DNA of 64,000 bases, taken from Streptomyces qinglanensis (lineage in GTDB: Bacteria > Actinomycetota > Actinomycetes > Streptomycetales > Streptomycetaceae). Below the pieces are notes generated by a model. The model was not told where the DNA came from, searched no databases, and was given only the letters and a program-made list of their open reading frames with translations. How positions within the stretch are numbered: the stretch's first letter is position 1; every line of letters starts with the position of its first letter. Made by a program: the position numbers and the translations under genes. Shown here piece after piece: positions 29,643 through 40,361 of this stretch. The stretch covers positions 124,001-188,000 of the forward strand of contig NZ_FOGO01000001.1 in assembly GCF_900111245.1 (NCBI RefSeq). Direction: 5' to 3'.

Positions 29643-31052
29643 TCAGCGCTGCCCGAGCCCGGTGAGCGCCTGCACCGGGTCGGCCGCGGAGGGGCCTTCG
29701 GGCCACCAGTCGGCTGCCGGCCCGGAGCCGTCCCGGCCGGAGCCGCTTCGGCCGGCGGGCCCCGGACCGGAGGCATCCCGGTAGGGGTACCAGCGGCCGT
29801 CGCCCCCGAAGCGGAGCTGGACGGGGCGCGTGGTGTGGGTGAGCTGGTTGCGGTGGATGGTCATCACCATCCCCAGGCCCGCCAAGGCGCTGCGCCCGCG
29901 GTCGAAGTCGCCCGCCGGCGGGTCCCAGACGGCCTCCAGCACGGCCAGTCCCGCGGGACCGCCCTGCCGCCAGGCCGCGGCAGCCCGGGCCAACTCCAGC
30001 GGATCCCGGCCGACCGACCGGGCCAGACGGGCGAAACGCGCGGAGAGGGTGCCGCGACCGGTCAACTGCGGGTGGGTGGCGGCGAGGCGCACGGTGTCGT
30101 GCCAGCGCGACAGGTCGGGCAGCGGATCGTGCTCCCCCACGGCGCTGCGCCCCGCACCGTCGTCCTCCTCCAGCACGGCCGAGAGCGCGTGCCGGGCCCG
30201 GACGGCCGCGTCGGCCGCGAGGAAGGCGAGCGCCTCGGCACCGGGTGCGCCGGGCAGTTCGGGATAGACCCCCGGCTCGGTCGGGGTGTCCGGCAGCGGC
30301 TGCGGCTCCGGGAGCGGAGGCCGCACGGCGGTCGCGAACACCTCGGTGGCGAGCCGCGTACCGCGCGGCCGCCGGTCGAACGGCGGGCCGTCGGCGTCCC
30401 CGCGGGACCTGCGCGGTGGCGCCCCGCCGCCGCGGGTGCGGGTGTGCTCCGCGGACCGACCGGCACGGGCCGCGCCGAGGCGCGCGACCTCCGCCCGCAC
30501 CGCCTCCGCGGCCCGGCCCCGCATCAGCAGCAGCGCCCAGGGGTCGGCGTCCAGCAGCCGTCCGGTCTCGTAGCCGAGCGCCGCCGCGTGCTTGCACGGG
30601 TGTCCGCGGTCCGGGCAACTGCACGCGGGCAGCAGGTCTCCGGCACCGGGCAGCAGCCGGATCCCCGCCTCGTGCGCCACGGGCACCGCACCGTACGGGA
30701 GTTCACCGTCCAGCAGCGCCGCCGCCAGCACCGGGCGGGCGGCGACAGCGGTCAGGAACGTCGCCCACTCCTCCTCGGACAGCACGGGGAGCCGCCATTC
30801 GGCGCGGTAGGGGCGGGCGCGGCTGCCGCGCACATACGCCAGGACGCGTCCCGTTCCCACCCGCGGTGCGGACACCGCACCGGCTCCGGCCGCGCCGCGG
30901 GCCGCCTCCGGGCCGGTACCCGCGTAGGCGCGGCCGCGCGCCAACCGGGCGGTGTCCTGCGCCGCCCCCTCCATCGCACGCAGCCAGGCAGCACCCCAAC
31001 TCCCTGCCGGTTGCGCCGGCACGGCCCCGGGGCCGCGTGCGGCGGCGCTCAC
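29643..31052 (-). CDS. SWIM zinc finger protein
   Basis: The 469-residue protein carries a SWIM zinc finger CSCPDRGHPCKHAAAL (Cys144, Cys146, Cys153, His155), a motif for DNA or protein contacts. The rest is Ala/Arg/Gly-rich with no other recognised domain. The GTG at 31052 overlaps the stop of the SNF2 gene as GTGA, so it is translationally coupled and probably works with that helicase. SWIM/SNF2 gene pairs are common in actinomycetes; their process is not defined. Confidence 0.87.
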   Translation of the reverse strand: MSAAARGPGAVPAQPAGSWGAAWLRAMEGAAQDTARLARGRAYAGTGPEAARGAAGAGAVSAPRVGTGRVLAYVRGSRARPYRAEWRLPVLSEEEWATFLTAVAARPVLAAALLDGELPYGAVPVAHEAGIRLLPGAGDLLPACSCPDRGHPCKHAAALGYETGRLLDADPWALLLMRGRAAEAVRAEVARLGAARAGRSAEHTRTRGGGAPPRRSRGDADGPPFDRRPRGTRLATEVFATAVRPPLPEPQPLPDTPTEPGVYPELPGAPGAEALAFLAADAAVRARHALSAVLEEDDGAGRSAVGEHDPLPDLSRWHDTVRLAATHPQLTGRGTLSARFARLARSVGRDPLELARAAAAWRQGGPAGLAVLEAVWDPPAGDFDRGRSALAGLGMVMTIHRNQLTHTTRPVQLRFGGDGRWYPYRDASGPGPAGRSGSGRDGSGPAADWWPEGPSAADPVQALTGLGQR

Positions 31053-34000
31053 GGCTGCCTCCGCAGCGCCACCAGATCCGCCAGTTCGGCGTCGGTCAGC
31101 TCCGTCAGCGCGGCCTCTCCCCCGCTGAGCACGGCGTCGGCCAACCGCTGCTTGGCCGTCAGCAGCCGGGCGATGCGGTCCTCGACGGTGCCCCGGGTCA
31201 GCAGCCGGTGCACCTGGACGGGCTGCGTCTGGCCGATGCGGTACGCCCGGTCGGTGGCCTGCTCCTCGACCGCCGGGTTCCACCAGCGGTCGAAGTGGAC
31301 GACGTGTCCGGCGCGGGTGAGGTTGAGGCCGGTGCCCGCCGCCCTGAGCGACAGCAGGAAGACGGGGACCGCACCGGACTGGAAGGCGTCCACCAGTTCC
31401 TCCCGGCGGCCCACCGGTGTCCCGCCGTGCAGGAGCTGGGCGGCGACGCGGCGGTCGGCGAGATGCGCCCGGAGCAGCCGGGCCATCTCCACGTACTGCG
31501 TGAACACCAGCACCGAACCGCCCTCGGCCAGGATCGTGCCCAGCAGTTCGTCCAGCAGCCCGAGCTTGCCGGAGCGGCCGGGGAGCCGTCCGCCCGGCCC
31601 CTCCCGCAGATACTGGGCCGGGTGGTTGCAGATCTGCTTGAGCGCGGTCAGCAGCTTCATCACCAGGCCCCGCCGCTCCATGCCCGTCGCCTCCGCGATC
31701 CGCGCCAGGGTCTCCCGCACCACCGCCTCGTACAGGGACGCCTGCTCCCGGCTGAGCTCGACCGTGTGGTCCGTCTCCGTCTTGGGCGGCAGCTCGGGGA
31801 CGATGCCGGGGTCGGACTTCCTGCGGCGCAGCAGGAAGGGCCGCACGAGCCGGGCCAGCCGCTGCGTCGCCTCGGGGTCCTCACCGCCCTCCACGGCTCT
31901 GGCGTGCCGGGCGCGGAAGGTCTTGAGCGGGCCCAGCAGTCCGGGGGTGGTCCAGTCGAGCAGGGCCCACAGCTCGGAGAGGTTGTTCTCCACGGGGGTA
32001 CCGGTGAGGGCGATCCGGGCGGCCGCCGGAAGAGTGCGCAGCGCACGCGCCGTCGCGGAGCCCGCGTTCTTGACGTGCTGGGCCTCGTCCGCGACGACCA
32101 GCCCCCACGCCTGTCCGGCGAGCTGTTCCGCGCTGCCGCGCAGGGTGCCGTACGTCGTCAGGACGAACCCCGCGTCCGATTCCGGTCCCGCGGCTGCTCC
32201 GGGGCCGCCGCGCTCCAGCCCCTCCAGGGTGCGTCCGGGACCGTGGTAGCGGCGTACCGGCACATCGGGCGCGAACCGGGCCAGCTCCCGCTGCCAGTTG
32301 CCCAGCAGTGAGGCGGGGCAGACCACCAGTGTCGGCGCCGTCGCGCCGCGCTCGGCACGGCGCAGATGGAGCGCGATGAGGGTGACGGTCTTGCCCAGCC
32401 CCATGTCGTCGGCGAGGCAGCCGCCCAGTCCCAGCGACGTCATCGACTCCAGCCAGCCGAGCCCTTGGCGCTGGTAGTCCCGCAGCCGGGCGTGCAGCCG
32501 GGCGGGGGCGGCCACTGCGGCCCGGTCCGGGTCGGTGGCGGTGCGCAGGGTGTCCCGGAGCGCCGCAAGGGCGCCCACCGGAACCGCCTCCACCTGTTCC
32601 CCGTCCACCTCGGCCTCTCCGGAGAGGGCCGCGGCCAGTGCGTCGCCGGGCGAGAGGAGCCCCAGGTGCCGCTTGCGTGCTTTGCGCACGAGTTCCGGGT
32701 CGACCTGCACCCACTGGTCGCGCAGCCGCACCAGCGGGCGGTGCGCCTCAGCCAGCTCGTCCATCTCCGCCTCGGTGAGCGGGTCCCCGTCCAGCGCAAG
32801 CTGCCAGCGGAACTCCAGAAGCTGCTGCTCCTTGAAGAAGCCGAACCCGTCGGCCGCCGACCCCGGCGCCTGCGGGCCCGGACGCACCACCGCCGTTGCG
32901 CTCAACAGCTCCCGGGCCAGGGCACGCGGCCAGTGCACGGCCACCTCCGCCGCGGCCAGGTCCCGGGCCGCCCGGCCCAGCAGGTCGTTCAACTCCGTCT
33001 CGGTCAGCGGCAGCACATCGGGGGCGGGCCGCTCCAGCAGCCGCTCCAGCGGCGGCCAGGCGCGCGCGGCACGCCGCACCGCCAGCACCGTGTCCACCCG
33101 GGCCCGCGGCCCGAGGTGCTCCGCCTCGCCGTGCCACAGCGCGGCCACGTCCGCGACAAGTGCGGGATCCGCGACGCTGGTGGCCTGGACGACCGCGGCC
33201 GCGACATACGGCTCCGCCGCCGTGCCGGTCCGCTCCGGACCGGGCTGCTGCGGGCCAGGCTGCTCCGGGCCGGGCTGCTCGGGGTCGGTCCGCTGCGGGC
33301 CGGGCTGCTCGGGGGCAGTCCGTTCCTGGCCGCTCTGCTCCGGGGCGAGCCGCTCCGGGGCGAGCCACCCGTCCGTGCCCTCCCGGTCGGCGTCCGGCAG
33401 CCGGTCCTCCGGATCCTCGGGCTCCGGGCCGCCGTCGAAGATGCGGTCCGCCGACAGGTCGAGCCGCAGGGAGACGCGGATGCCCGCATCGGTACCCGCG
33501 GCCACCTCACCCGCCCACTCCCGCAGCCGCGGATACTGCTCGGTGAGCCGCTGCCGCCCCGCGTCCGCGAACGCCGGCCCCGCCACCGCGGACCCGGCGG
33601 GGGTGCGGGGCAGCACGTCGGCGACCGCGTCCAGGAAGTCCCGCACGAGTGCCTCGGGGTCCGGGACCCGCAGCGGCTCGCCCGCCGCCCGGCCCCCGGA
33701 ATCGGCGGGCTCCCGCGGAACCGGTACCGCGTGCGCCTCCGGCGGCATCGCGGCGGCCACCGCCCGCAACTGCGCCATGTCCTCCGGGTCGAGCGGGCCC
33801 GCCCGCCACACGTCCACGTCCCCCTCGCCCAGGCCCGGCACCAGGCGTCCGCGGGCCACCAGCCGCAGTCCGTGCAGCGCCGCCGCGCCCCAGCAGGCGG
33901 CCGCGGGGTGCGCGCCACCGTCCGTACGCGCCCGCATCAACACGGGCAGGGCCGCGCGCACCGGCAGCCGACGGGCCGGCACCGTGCGCTGCCGCACTCC

Positions 34001-34162
34001 TTTGCCGTGCGGCCGGACCACCGTGAGCTCTTCCGGCTCCCCCTGCTCGGGCAGCTCGCCCCCGTCGTCCCGCCAGAACGCCACGCGCCCCTGCCGGGGC
34101 ACCTCGCCCGGCAGGAACACCGCGGCACACCTCAGGAGGCCCGCACCGCTCCCCGGACCCAT
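31049..34162 (-). CDS. SNF2-family DNA helicase
   Basis: The 1037-residue protein has a large N-terminal region of unknown fold, then the two SNF2 lobes: motif [11 protein letters not shown] near 590, motif II DEAQ near 690 ([11 protein letters not shown]), LTGTPVENN, and in lobe 2 [32 protein letters not shown] and IGQTQPVQV. It is an ATP-driven DNA translocase or remodeller. A linker near residues 265-305 has about eight copies of a Glu-Gln-Pro-Gly-Pro-type pentapeptide. The ATG at 34162 was chosen over a start at 34228 because the upstream residues are Cys-rich and atypical. Its 3' end overlaps the SWIM gene by 4 nt. Confidence 0.93.
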   Translation of the reverse strand: MGPGSGAGLLRCAAVFLPGEVPRQGRVAFWRDDGGELPEQGEPEELTVVRPHGKGVRQRTVPARRLPVRAALPVLMRARTDGGAHPAAACWGAAALHGLRLVARGRLVPGLGEGDVDVWRAGPLDPEDMAQLRAVAAAMPPEAHAVPVPREPADSGGRAAGEPLRVPDPEALVRDFLDAVADVLPRTPAGSAVAGPAFADAGRQRLTEQYPRLREWAGEVAAGTDAGIRVSLRLDLSADRIFDGGPEPEDPEDRLPDADREGTDGWLAPERLAPEQSGQERTAPEQPGPQRTDPEQPGPEQPGPQQPGPERTGTAAEPYVAAAVVQATSVADPALVADVAALWHGEAEHLGPRARVDTVLAVRRAARAWPPLERLLERPAPDVLPLTETELNDLLGRAARDLAAAEVAVHWPRALARELLSATAVVRPGPQAPGSAADGFGFFKEQQLLEFRWQLALDGDPLTEAEMDELAEAHRPLVRLRDQWVQVDPELVRKARKRHLGLLSPGDALAAALSGEAEVDGEQVEAVPVGALAALRDTLRTATDPDRAAVAAPARLHARLRDYQRQGLGWLESMTSLGLGGCLADDMGLGKTVTLIALHLRRAERGATAPTLVVCPASLLGNWQRELARFAPDVPVRRYHGPGRTLEGLERGGPGAAAGPESDAGFVLTTYGTLRGSAEQLAGQAWGLVVADEAQHVKNAGSATARALRTLPAAARIALTGTPVENNLSELWALLDWTTPGLLGPLKTFRARHARAVEGGEDPEATQRLARLVRPFLLRRRKSDPGIVPELPPKTETDHTVELSREQASLYEAVVRETLARIAEATGMERRGLVMKLLTALKQICNHPAQYLREGPGGRLPGRSGKLGLLDELLGTILAEGGSVLVFTQYVEMARLLRAHLADRRVAAQLLHGGTPVGRREELVDAFQSGAVPVFLLSLRAAGTGLNLTRAGHVVHFDRWWNPAVEEQATDRAYRIGQTQPVQVHRLLTRGTVEDRIARLLTAKQRLADAVLSGGEAALTELTDAELADLVALRRQP
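33231..33364 (-). repeat. 15-bp tandem repeat in the SNF2 linker
   Basis: About eight imperfect 15-bp units encoding (P/T)(E/Q)QPGP-type pentapeptides in frame, between the N-terminal region and the helicase core. Confidence 0.65.
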
Positions 34163-34332
34163 CCGCGTCCTCGCTTCCGCCCTCGCTCCACACCGCACCG
34201 GCCGACAGCAGGCCGACGGGCCGCACACCTGGCCCGCACTCGTGGAACGAGTCTAGGAGCGGCCACCGACAAGCCCGGCGGCGCTCCGGAGAGGCCCGGC
34301 TCGGACGGTGCCCGGCACGCAGGGGAGGGGGC

Positions 34333-34728
34333 TCAGCCCAGGTTGACGCCGCCGTGGATGTCCCGGGCCTGGATCACCGGCCCCTGCACCTGCGCCGAGC
34401 CCGAGACGGTGTTGCGGACCTCGGAGCGCTCGGCCCGCAGCGCGGGAGCGTGCCGCTCGGCCCAGCCGCGCAGCAGGGCCGCGAACTCCTCGTCCGCCCG
34501 TGCCTGCTCGTCCAGCCAGCCGGTGAGAGCACCGACCTGCCCGCTGTCCGCCGGGTCGACGACCGCCAGCCGGCCCTCACCGTGGTCGCCGTCGCCCCGG
34601 CGGCCGCCCACCCTGCGCACGAGCGAGAGCAGGGACTCCCAGGCGGACTGCCCGGCCGCGTCGGCAGCACCGCCTGCGGCGGAAGCGGCGGCGGCGGTGG
34701 CGAGGCTGAGCGCGGTGGCAACGTCCAT
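34333..34728 (-). CDS. Small protein with C-terminal RHIM/BASS-like amyloid signalling motif
   Basis: The 131-residue protein starts with an Ala/Gly-rich helix (1-30), a short amphipathic region and an acidic middle, and ends with [19 protein letters not shown] then HGGVNLG (residues 106-131). This N-x-V-x-G ... G-P-V-(V/I)-Q-A ... I-x-G-x-V pattern is the one shared by bacterial amyloid signalling sequences and the RHIM core, usually found at the ends of NLR-type receptors and their effectors in filamentous actinomycetes. The rest has no catalytic motif, so this is probably an adaptor or cell-fate partner. The ATG at 34728 is the likely start. No partner with the same motif was seen in the window. 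Confidence 0.72.
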   Translation of the reverse strand: MDVATALSLATAAAASAAGGAADAAGQSAWESLLSLVRRVGGRRGDGDHGEGRLAVVDPADSGQVGALTGWLDEQARADEEFAALLRGWAERHAPALRAERSEVRNTVSGSAQVQGPVIQARDIHGGVNLG

Positions 34729-34792
34729 GTCCACCACGGTAGTTCGCCCGGGGACGGGGCCGCCAGGCCGCACCCGGTTGTACCGTTTCCCC

Positions 34793-36094
34793 GTGACCGG
34801 GGAGCGCGTGTGGACGTCAGTCGGCGCATCGTCGCGTCCGCCGGGCCCCACGGCCCGCGAGCCGATGTCGGCGGTCGGGATCGCCGCCGAGGTGACCGCA
34901 GGCCGCATCACGGCGCGCGAGGTGATGCGGGAAGCGCTGGCCCGCATCGCGGAAGCCGACACCGCGATCAGAGCATTCAGCACGGTGTGGCCCGCGCGGG
35001 CCCTGGAGTACGCGGCTGCCGTCGACCGCGCCGTCCGGGACGGCGCCCGGCTGCCGCTGGCCGGAGTGCCACTGGGGGTCAAGGCCACGCAGCGGCTCTC
35101 GGCACCGTCCGTGGCCCGGCTGGTCGCGGCCGGATGTGTGCCGGTCGGTGCCACCGCCGTCCCCGGCCCCGGAACCCCGTGGCAGACGTGGGGGACCACC
35201 GACCGGGGACGGACCCGCAACCCGCTGCGGGCGGATCTGAGTCCGGGCGGTTCCTCGGCCGGTTCGGCCGCCGCGGTGGCGGCCGGGATGGTTCCGCTCG
35301 CCACCGGGAGCGACGGGGCGGGCTCCGTACGGATCCCGGCCGCGTGGTGCGCGGTGCTCGGCCTGAAGCCGACGGGCGGACTGCTGCCCGTACCCGGCAG
35401 CCCGGCCGGACGTCCCCGGCGGAGCGTGCCCGGGCCGCTGGCGCGCACCGCGGCCGACGCCGCCGCCTGCTTCGCCGCCCTCACCGGCACCCGCGCACCC
35501 GCCCCCGGGCCCCCGGAGCGCCCGCTGCGCACGGCGTGGTCGGCCACCCTGGGCTGCGCCGACACGCGGGAGCCGGTTGCCGCGACGGCGCGTGCCTTCC
35601 TGGACGGGCTGGCCCGGGCCGGCGCCGTCGCCCCGCAGTCCGCCGCCGTCCGGCTGCCGGATGCCGCCGACTGCTGGCGGGTGCTCCGGGCCCGCCGCCC
35701 TCCGGGGACGGCCGCCGGCACGGAAGACGGCGCGGAAAGCGGCACGGTCGCCGACCCGGGAGCCGCCGCGTCGGCCGACCGCACGGGCGCGGAGCTGGCG
35801 GCCGAGCTGGACCGGGTCTTCGGCGCGGTCGAGCTGCTCGCCACACCGACCACTCCCAACCCGCCACACGGCCACAGCGGCCCGGGAGGGGACATGAGCG
35901 TCGCTCTCACCTGGGCCTTCAACATCACCGGGCACCCGGCCCTCAGCCTCCCCGCCGGGCGGACCGGGGCCGGTGAGCCGGTCGGGCTGCAGCTCGTGGC
36001 CGCGCACGGCCGGGAGGCCGATCTGCTGGCCGTCGCGGCCGCCGCCGAGACGGTGCCGCGGTCACAGCCGCAGCCGCGGTCGCGGCCACGCTGA
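34793..36094 (+). CDS. Amidase (amidase signature family)
   Basis: The 433-residue protein has the Ser-cisSer-Lys triad of the amidase signature: Lys97 in [10 protein letters not shown], Ser154 in [16 protein letters not shown] and nucleophile Ser178 in [12 protein letters not shown]. It hydrolyses carboxylic amides; the substrate is unknown. It is shorter than typical members (450-500), with a reduced region after residue 240. A TACCGT box ends 6 nt before the GTG at 34793, supporting a leaderless start; an ATG at 34865 is an alternative that keeps the full domain. It is divergent from the amyloid-motif gene with a 64-bp spacer. Confidence 0.87.
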   Translation: MTGERVWTSVGASSRPPGPTAREPMSAVGIAAEVTAGRITAREVMREALARIAEADTAIRAFSTVWPARALEYAAAVDRAVRDGARLPLAGVPLGVKATQRLSAPSVARLVAAGCVPVGATAVPGPGTPWQTWGTTDRGRTRNPLRADLSPGGSSAGSAAAVAAGMVPLATGSDGAGSVRIPAAWCAVLGLKPTGGLLPVPGSPAGRPRRSVPGPLARTAADAAACFAALTGTRAPAPGPPERPLRTAWSATLGCADTREPVAATARAFLDGLARAGAVAPQSAAVRLPDAADCWRVLRARRPPGTAAGTEDGAESGTVADPGAAASADRTGAELAAELDRVFGAVELLATPTTPNPPHGHSGPGGDMSVALTWAFNITGHPALSLPAGRTGAGEPVGLQLVAAHGREADLLAVAAAAETVPRSQPQPRSRPR

Positions 36095-36124
36095 CCGGCC
36101 CGGGCCCCGGTCCCGCTCCGCGGG

Positions 36125-36520
36125 TCAGTTGCCCAGGTCCGTCGTCCCGGGGCCGGGGGGCTCGAAGCTCTCGAAACCGGCGGCCTCCACGAAGTCCGGC
36201 CGGGGATCGAGTGCGGCGGCGAGCTTGAAGTGGGCGCGTGCCTCCTCGTCCCGGGAGGCGCGCTGGAGCGTACGGGCGAGGGCGAAATGTGCGAACGCGT
36301 TGTCCGGCTCGCGCTCCAGCACCCACTGGAACTCCTGCTCGGCCGACCGCAGCCGGGCCTCCAGGAAGTAGGCGCGGGCGCGCAGCAGGCGTGCGCCCCG
36401 GTGTTCAGGGTGCTCGTCGATCACGTTGTCCAGCAGGTCGACCGCGCCGCGCGGGTCGCGCGCCGCCAGCAACTGCTCCGCCGCGCGGAACTGGATGAGG
36501 TTCGTCTCGGGGCTCGTCAC
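36125..36520 (-). CDS. Tetratricopeptide repeat protein
   Basis: The 131-residue protein has three TPR-like helical pairs: AAEQLLAARDPRGAVDLLDN, GARLLRARAYFLEARLRSAE and AFAHFALARTLQRASRDEEA, with alternating small and aromatic residues at the TPR consensus positions. The C-terminus ends in a short Pro/Gly-rich tail. Probably a cytoplasmic protein-protein adaptor. The GTG at 36520 has a GGAAGG site; the longer in-frame version runs into non-coding sequence. Convergent with the amidase. Confidence 0.85.
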   Translation of the reverse strand: MTSPETNLIQFRAAEQLLAARDPRGAVDLLDNVIDEHPEHRGARLLRARAYFLEARLRSAEQEFQWVLEREPDNAFAHFALARTLQRASRDEEARAHFKLAAALDPRPDFVEAAGFESFEPPGPGTTDLGN

Positions 36521-36904
36521 AGCACTGCCCTTCCGTCGGCTGACGCCTCGGCACAACGCCGGACCGCCCGCGGCCATTCCCGGGGCGGAGCTGCGGCCGG
36601 AGGCTGGGAAGCATATGCCCCCGGCGGGGCGGAACGAACGGGCCGCGTGCCGGTGGGACGCGGTCGGCGGGGACGCGCCGCCGCTGCACCACCTGTCGCG
36701 GCCGATCCGGAACAACGGTCGGCGGCCGACGGTGGGCGGTCAGCCCCGGCCGCTCGACGCTCAGCCCTCAGCCCTCGGCCCTCAGCCCTCAGCCCTCGGC
36801 GCTCGGCCCTCAGCCCTCGGCGCTCGGCCCTCAGCCCTCAGCCCTCAGCGCTCGGCGCTCGGCGCTCGGCGCTCGGCGCTCGGCGCTCGGCAGCGGACAA
36901 CGGG
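36521..36904 (-). other. Intergenic region dominated by a heptamer array
   Basis: 384 bp between coaE and the TPR gene. It consists of the presumed promoter of the TPR gene (36521-36750, no clear boxes) and a 140-bp heptanucleotide array ending 14 bp from the coaE stop. No gene seen. Confidence 0.6.
36751..36890 (-). repeat. Heptanucleotide tandem array, 20 copies
   Basis: Twenty consecutive 7-bp units of the form C(G/C)CTC(A/G)G from 36751 to 36890; two main variants, CCCTCAG/CCCTCGG and CGCTCGG, interspersed, with the last six identical CGCTCGG. It begins right after the coaE stop on the minus strand. Not a multiple of three, so it is unlikely to be coding. Confidence 0.9.
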
Positions 36905-37501
36905 TCAGCCGCGGAGTGCGTTCCAGATCTCGCGCACCCGGGGCGCCAGCTCCGCCAGCGGACCGTTGTTGTCGATCACGATGTCGGCGACGGCCAGCCG
37001 CTCCTCGCGACTCGCCTGCGCGGCCATCCGGGCGCGCGCCTCGTCCTCGTCCGTGCCGCGCAGCCGCACCAGGCGGTCGAGCCGGGTCTCGGCGGCGGCG
37101 TCCACGACGACGACCGTGTCGTAGAGCGGCGCGAGTCCGTTCTCCACCAGCAGCGGTACGTCGTGGACGACGACCGCGTCCGGGTCGGCCTCCCGTGCCG
37201 CCCGCTCCAGTTCGGCGGAGCGCTCCCCCACCAGGGGGTGCACGATCGCGTTGAGCGCCGCGCGCCGCTCCGGGTCGGCGAAGACGAGGGAGGCCAGCCG
37301 CGGCCGGTCCAGGCGGCCGTCCGGGGTCAGGACCTCCGCACCGAACTCGTCGACGAGCGCCGCCAGGCCCGGGGTGCCCGGTTCCACGACCTCCCGCGCG
37401 ATGCGGTCCGCGTCGACGACCACCGCCCCGCACTCGGCGAACAGTCGTGCGACTTCGCTCTTGCCCGAGCCGATCCCACCCGTCAGACCCACCTTCACCA
37501 T
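36905..37501 (-). CDS. coaE: Dephospho-CoA kinase
   Basis: Last step of coenzyme A synthesis: phosphorylates the 3'-hydroxyl of dephospho-CoA. The 198-residue protein starts with [15 protein letters not shown] (Walker A near residues 8-15), then [16 protein letters not shown] with the catalytic Asp, PLLVENGL (LID region) and a C-terminal DIVIDNNG, all typical. The ATG at 37501 lies 7 nt after a TAGCGT -10 box, so it is probably leaderless; a longer in-frame start at 37528 would overlap the promoter. Confidence 0.96.
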   Translation of the reverse strand: MVKVGLTGGIGSGKSEVARLFAECGAVVVDADRIAREVVEPGTPGLAALVDEFGAEVLTPDGRLDRPRLASLVFADPERRAALNAIVHPLVGERSAELERAAREADPDAVVVHDVPLLVENGLAPLYDTVVVVDAAAETRLDRLVRLRGTDEDEARARMAAQASREERLAVADIVIDNNGPLAELAPRVREIWNALRG

Positions 37502-37508
37502 GCGGCCC

Positions 37509-37514
37509 ACGCTA
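37509..37514 (-). promoter_or_regulatory. -10 box of coaE, leaderless
   Basis: TAGCGT on the minus strand, 7 nt upstream of the coaE ATG. Confidence 0.5.
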
Positions 37515-37554
37515 TCCGGTGACCGCACCCGGGCGGCAGCCCGTCGCCAGCGAG

Positions 37555-37582
37555 GCCGGGCGGCTCCGCGGGGCCGCCCGGC
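37555..37582 (-). terminator. 10-bp hairpin after the PAC2 gene
   Basis: GCCGGGCGGC pairs with GCCGCCCGGC across an 8-nt loop, directly after the stop at 37583. Confidence 0.75.
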
Positions 37583-38557
37583 TCACTCCTGGCGTCCGCC
37601 CTCGGAACCCGGGCCCTGCTGACCTTCACGATCGGCGAGGAACTGCTCGAAGACCGCCCCCAGCTCCTCGGCGGAGGGCAGTTCGGCGGGCTCGGCCACC
37701 AGATTGCCGCGGGTCTCGGCACCGGCCACCGCGTCGTACTGCTGCTCCAGGCCGCGGACGACCGACACCAGTTCCTCGTCTCCCTCGGCCAACTGCCGTT
37801 CGATCTCGTTCTGGGTGCGCAGCGCCTCCGTCCGCAGCGCGTGCGCCACCTCCGGGAGGACCAGCCCCGTCGCCGAGGTGATCGCCTCGGCCACGACGAG
37901 CGCGGCGTCGGGATAGGTCGAGCGGGCGATGTAGTGCGGGACGTGGGCGGCCACCCCCAGCACGTCGTGCCCGCTCTCCGCCAGCCGCAGCTCCGTCAGC
38001 GCCGCGGCACTGCCCGGGACCTGGGCCTCGTCGAAGGCGGACCGCTGGCCGGGCACCAGGTCGGTGCGGTTCCCGTGCGGGGTGAGCCCGACCGGACGGG
38101 TGTGCGGGACGCCCATCGGGATGCCGTGGAAGGTCACCGACAGCCGGACCCGCAGCCGGTCCACGATCTCGCGGAGCGCCGCGGTGAAGCCCTCCCACTC
38201 GCTGTCCGGCTCCGGGCCGGACAGCAGCAGGAACGGTGCGTCCGTGGCGTCCCGCAGCAGCCGCAGCTCCAGCCGGGGCGTCTCGTAGGACACCCAGTGG
38301 TCGCGGCGGAAGGTCATCATCGGGCGGCGCGCCCGGTAGTCGAGCAGGCGGTCGACGTCGAAACGGGCGACGGTGCGGGAGGGCTGGCTCTCCAGCAGCC
38401 GCTCCACGATCTGCTCACCGGTGTCGCCTGCGTCCATGAAGCCCTCGAGGTGGTACAGCATCACCAGTCCGGCGCTGTCCGGCTCGGCGACGATCGCGTC
38501 GACCGCGTCGAGTCCCGCCTGGTCCCAGGAGTACATCGCTTCCCGCTTCTGTGCCAT
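37583..38557 (-). CDS. PAC2 family protein
   Basis: The 324-residue protein matches the actinobacterial PAC2 family, related to proteasome assembly chaperones. Features: [20 protein letters not shown] near the N-terminus, [36 protein letters not shown] and a helical C-terminal region ([20 protein letters not shown]). It has no catalytic motif and its partner is unknown; linkage to the Pup-proteasome system is only suggested by family name. Start taken at the ATG at 38557 after AGGGG; the internal MYSWDQ at 38536 is possible. Confidence 0.86.
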   Translation of the reverse strand: MAQKREAMYSWDQAGLDAVDAIVAEPDSAGLVMLYHLEGFMDAGDTGEQIVERLLESQPSRTVARFDVDRLLDYRARRPMMTFRRDHWVSYETPRLELRLLRDATDAPFLLLSGPEPDSEWEGFTAALREIVDRLRVRLSVTFHGIPMGVPHTRPVGLTPHGNRTDLVPGQRSAFDEAQVPGSAAALTELRLAESGHDVLGVAAHVPHYIARSTYPDAALVVAEAITSATGLVLPEVAHALRTEALRTQNEIERQLAEGDEELVSVVRGLEQQYDAVAGAETRGNLVAEPAELPSAEELGAVFEQFLADREGQQGPGSEGGRQE

Positions 38558-38765
38558 ACCCCTGCCAACGCCCCGCCCCCGCGCCCGCATTCCCCCTCCG
38601 GACGATCGGCCGTTCCGGGAGGACGGCGTCGGCCTCCGGGCGATCGGAGGACCACCGCCGAACGGGCGGAGGCCACCGCCGGACGGCCGAAGAGCACCGC
38701 CGGGCAGCCGCGCGCCGCCGGGTGCCTCCCGCGGCCCGCGGGTATCCGGCAGCGGGCCGGAACGG

Positions 38766-38803
38766 GCCGAGGCCCGCACCCCCGGAGGGATGCGGGCCTC
38801 GGC
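38766..38803 (-). terminator. 13-bp terminator of rpsA
   Basis: GCCGAGGCCCGCA pairs perfectly with 38791-38803 across a 12-nt loop, 35 nt beyond the rpsA stop. Confidence 0.8.
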
Positions 38804-38837
38804 TCCGCTTTTCCGCTCTTCGCCTCGCGGCGAGCGA

Positions 38838-40361
38838 TCAGCTCTGGCCGCCGGCCAGCTTCTCGCGGAGCGCGGCAAGCGCCTCGTCGGAGGCCAGCGC
38901 GCCCGAGTCCTCGTCCGAACCCTCGGACGAGTAGGAGCCGCCGCCCTGGCCACCGCCGGAACCGCCGCCCTGCGGGGCGCCGGCGCCGCCGCCGGTCGCA
39001 CCCTCGGCCGCGGCCTGCTCGTCGGCCTCGCGGGACTTGATGACCTGCGCCTGGTGCTGCTCGAAGCGGGTCTGGGCCTGGGCGTACTGGCCCTCCCACT
39101 CCTCGCGCTGCTTCTCGTAGCCCGGCAGCCAGTCGTTGGCCTCCGGGTCGAAGCCCTCGGGGTAGATGTAGTTGCCCTGGTCGTCGTAGGACGCGGCCAT
39201 GCCGTAGAGCGTCGGGTCGAACTCGACCGCGGTCGGGTCCGCACCGAAGGACTCGTTGGCCTGCTTCAGCGAGAGGCTGATGCGGCGGCGCTCCAGGTCG
39301 ATGTCGATGACCTTGACGAAGATCTCGTCGTTGACCTGGACGACCTGCTCCGGGATCTCCACGTGGCGCTCGGCCAGCTCGGAGATGTGGACCAGGCCCT
39401 CGATGCCCTCGTCGACGCGGACGAACGCACCGAACGGCACCAGCTTGGTGACCTTGCCGGGGACGACCTGGCCGATCTGGTGGGTGCGGGCGAACTGCTG
39501 CCAGGGGTCTTCCTGGGTGGCCTTGAGCGACAGGGACACGCGCTCGCGGTCCATGTCGACGTCCAGCACCTCGACGGTGACCTCCTGGCCGACCTCGACG
39601 ACCTCGGAGGGGTGGTCGATGTGCTTCCAGGACAGCTCCGAGACGTGCACCAGGCCGTCGACGCCGCCCAGGTCCACGAAGGCACCGAAGTTGACGATGG
39701 AGGAGACGACGCCGGAGCGCACCTGGCCCTTCTGGAGGGTGGTGAGGAAGGTCTGGCGGACCTCGCTCTGGGTCTGCTCCAGCCAGGCGCGGCGGGAGAG
39801 AACCACGTTGTTGCGGTTCTTGTCCAGCTCGATGATCTTGGCTTCGAGCTCCTTGCCGACGTACGGCTGGAGGTCGCGCACCCGGCGCATCTCGACCAGC
39901 GAGGCCGGGAGGAAGCCGCGGAGGCCGATGTCGAGGATGAGACCACCCTTGACGACCTCGATGACGGTACCGGTGACGATGCCGTCCTCTTCCTTGATCT
40001 TCTCGATGGTGCCCCAGGCCCGCTCGTACTGGGCGCGCTTCTTCGAGAGGATCAGGCGCCCCTCCTTGTCCTCCTTCTGGAGGACGAGGGCCTCGATCTC
40101 GTCACCGACGGCGACGACCTCGTTCGGGTCGACGTCGTGCTTGATCGACAGCTCTCGGGAAGGGATGACACCTTCGGTCTTGTAACCGATGTCGAGCAGG
40201 ACCTCGTCCCGGTCGACCTTCACGATGACGCCGTCGACGATGTCGCCGTCGTTGAAGTACTTGATCGTCTCGTCGATCGCGGCGAGGAAGGCTTCCTCGG
40301 AACCGATGTCGTTGACCGCAACCTGCGGAGTGGTGGCGGAAGTCTCGGTGCTGCTCGTCAT
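38838..40361 (-). CDS. rpsA: 30S ribosomal protein S1
   Basis: The 507-residue protein contains four S1 RNA-binding domains (about 36-105, 122-188, 209-277, 294-363), each with the VxGxV start and VSLSLK-type ends, rather than six as in E. coli. The C-terminus is a Gly/Ser/Glu-rich low-complexity tail. It assists mRNA binding to the 30S subunit, although leaderless mRNAs, common here, do not need it (family knowledge). The ATG at 40361 was chosen because the protein begins with a Ser/Thr-rich leader as in relatives; a consensus promoter lies about 175 nt upstream, leaving a long leader that could carry autoregulation. Confidence 0.97.
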   Translation of the reverse strand: MTSSTETSATTPQVAVNDIGSEEAFLAAIDETIKYFNDGDIVDGVIVKVDRDEVLLDIGYKTEGVIPSRELSIKHDVDPNEVVAVGDEIEALVLQKEDKEGRLILSKKRAQYERAWGTIEKIKEEDGIVTGTVIEVVKGGLILDIGLRGFLPASLVEMRRVRDLQPYVGKELEAKIIELDKNRNNVVLSRRAWLEQTQSEVRQTFLTTLQKGQVRSGVVSSIVNFGAFVDLGGVDGLVHVSELSWKHIDHPSEVVEVGQEVTVEVLDVDMDRERVSLSLKATQEDPWQQFARTHQIGQVVPGKVTKLVPFGAFVRVDEGIEGLVHISELAERHVEIPEQVVQVNDEIFVKVIDIDLERRRISLSLKQANESFGADPTAVEFDPTLYGMAASYDDQGNYIYPEGFDPEANDWLPGYEKQREEWEGQYAQAQTRFEQHQAQVIKSREADEQAAAEGATGGGAGAPQGGGSGGGQGGGSYSSEGSDEDSGALASDEALAALREKLAGGQS

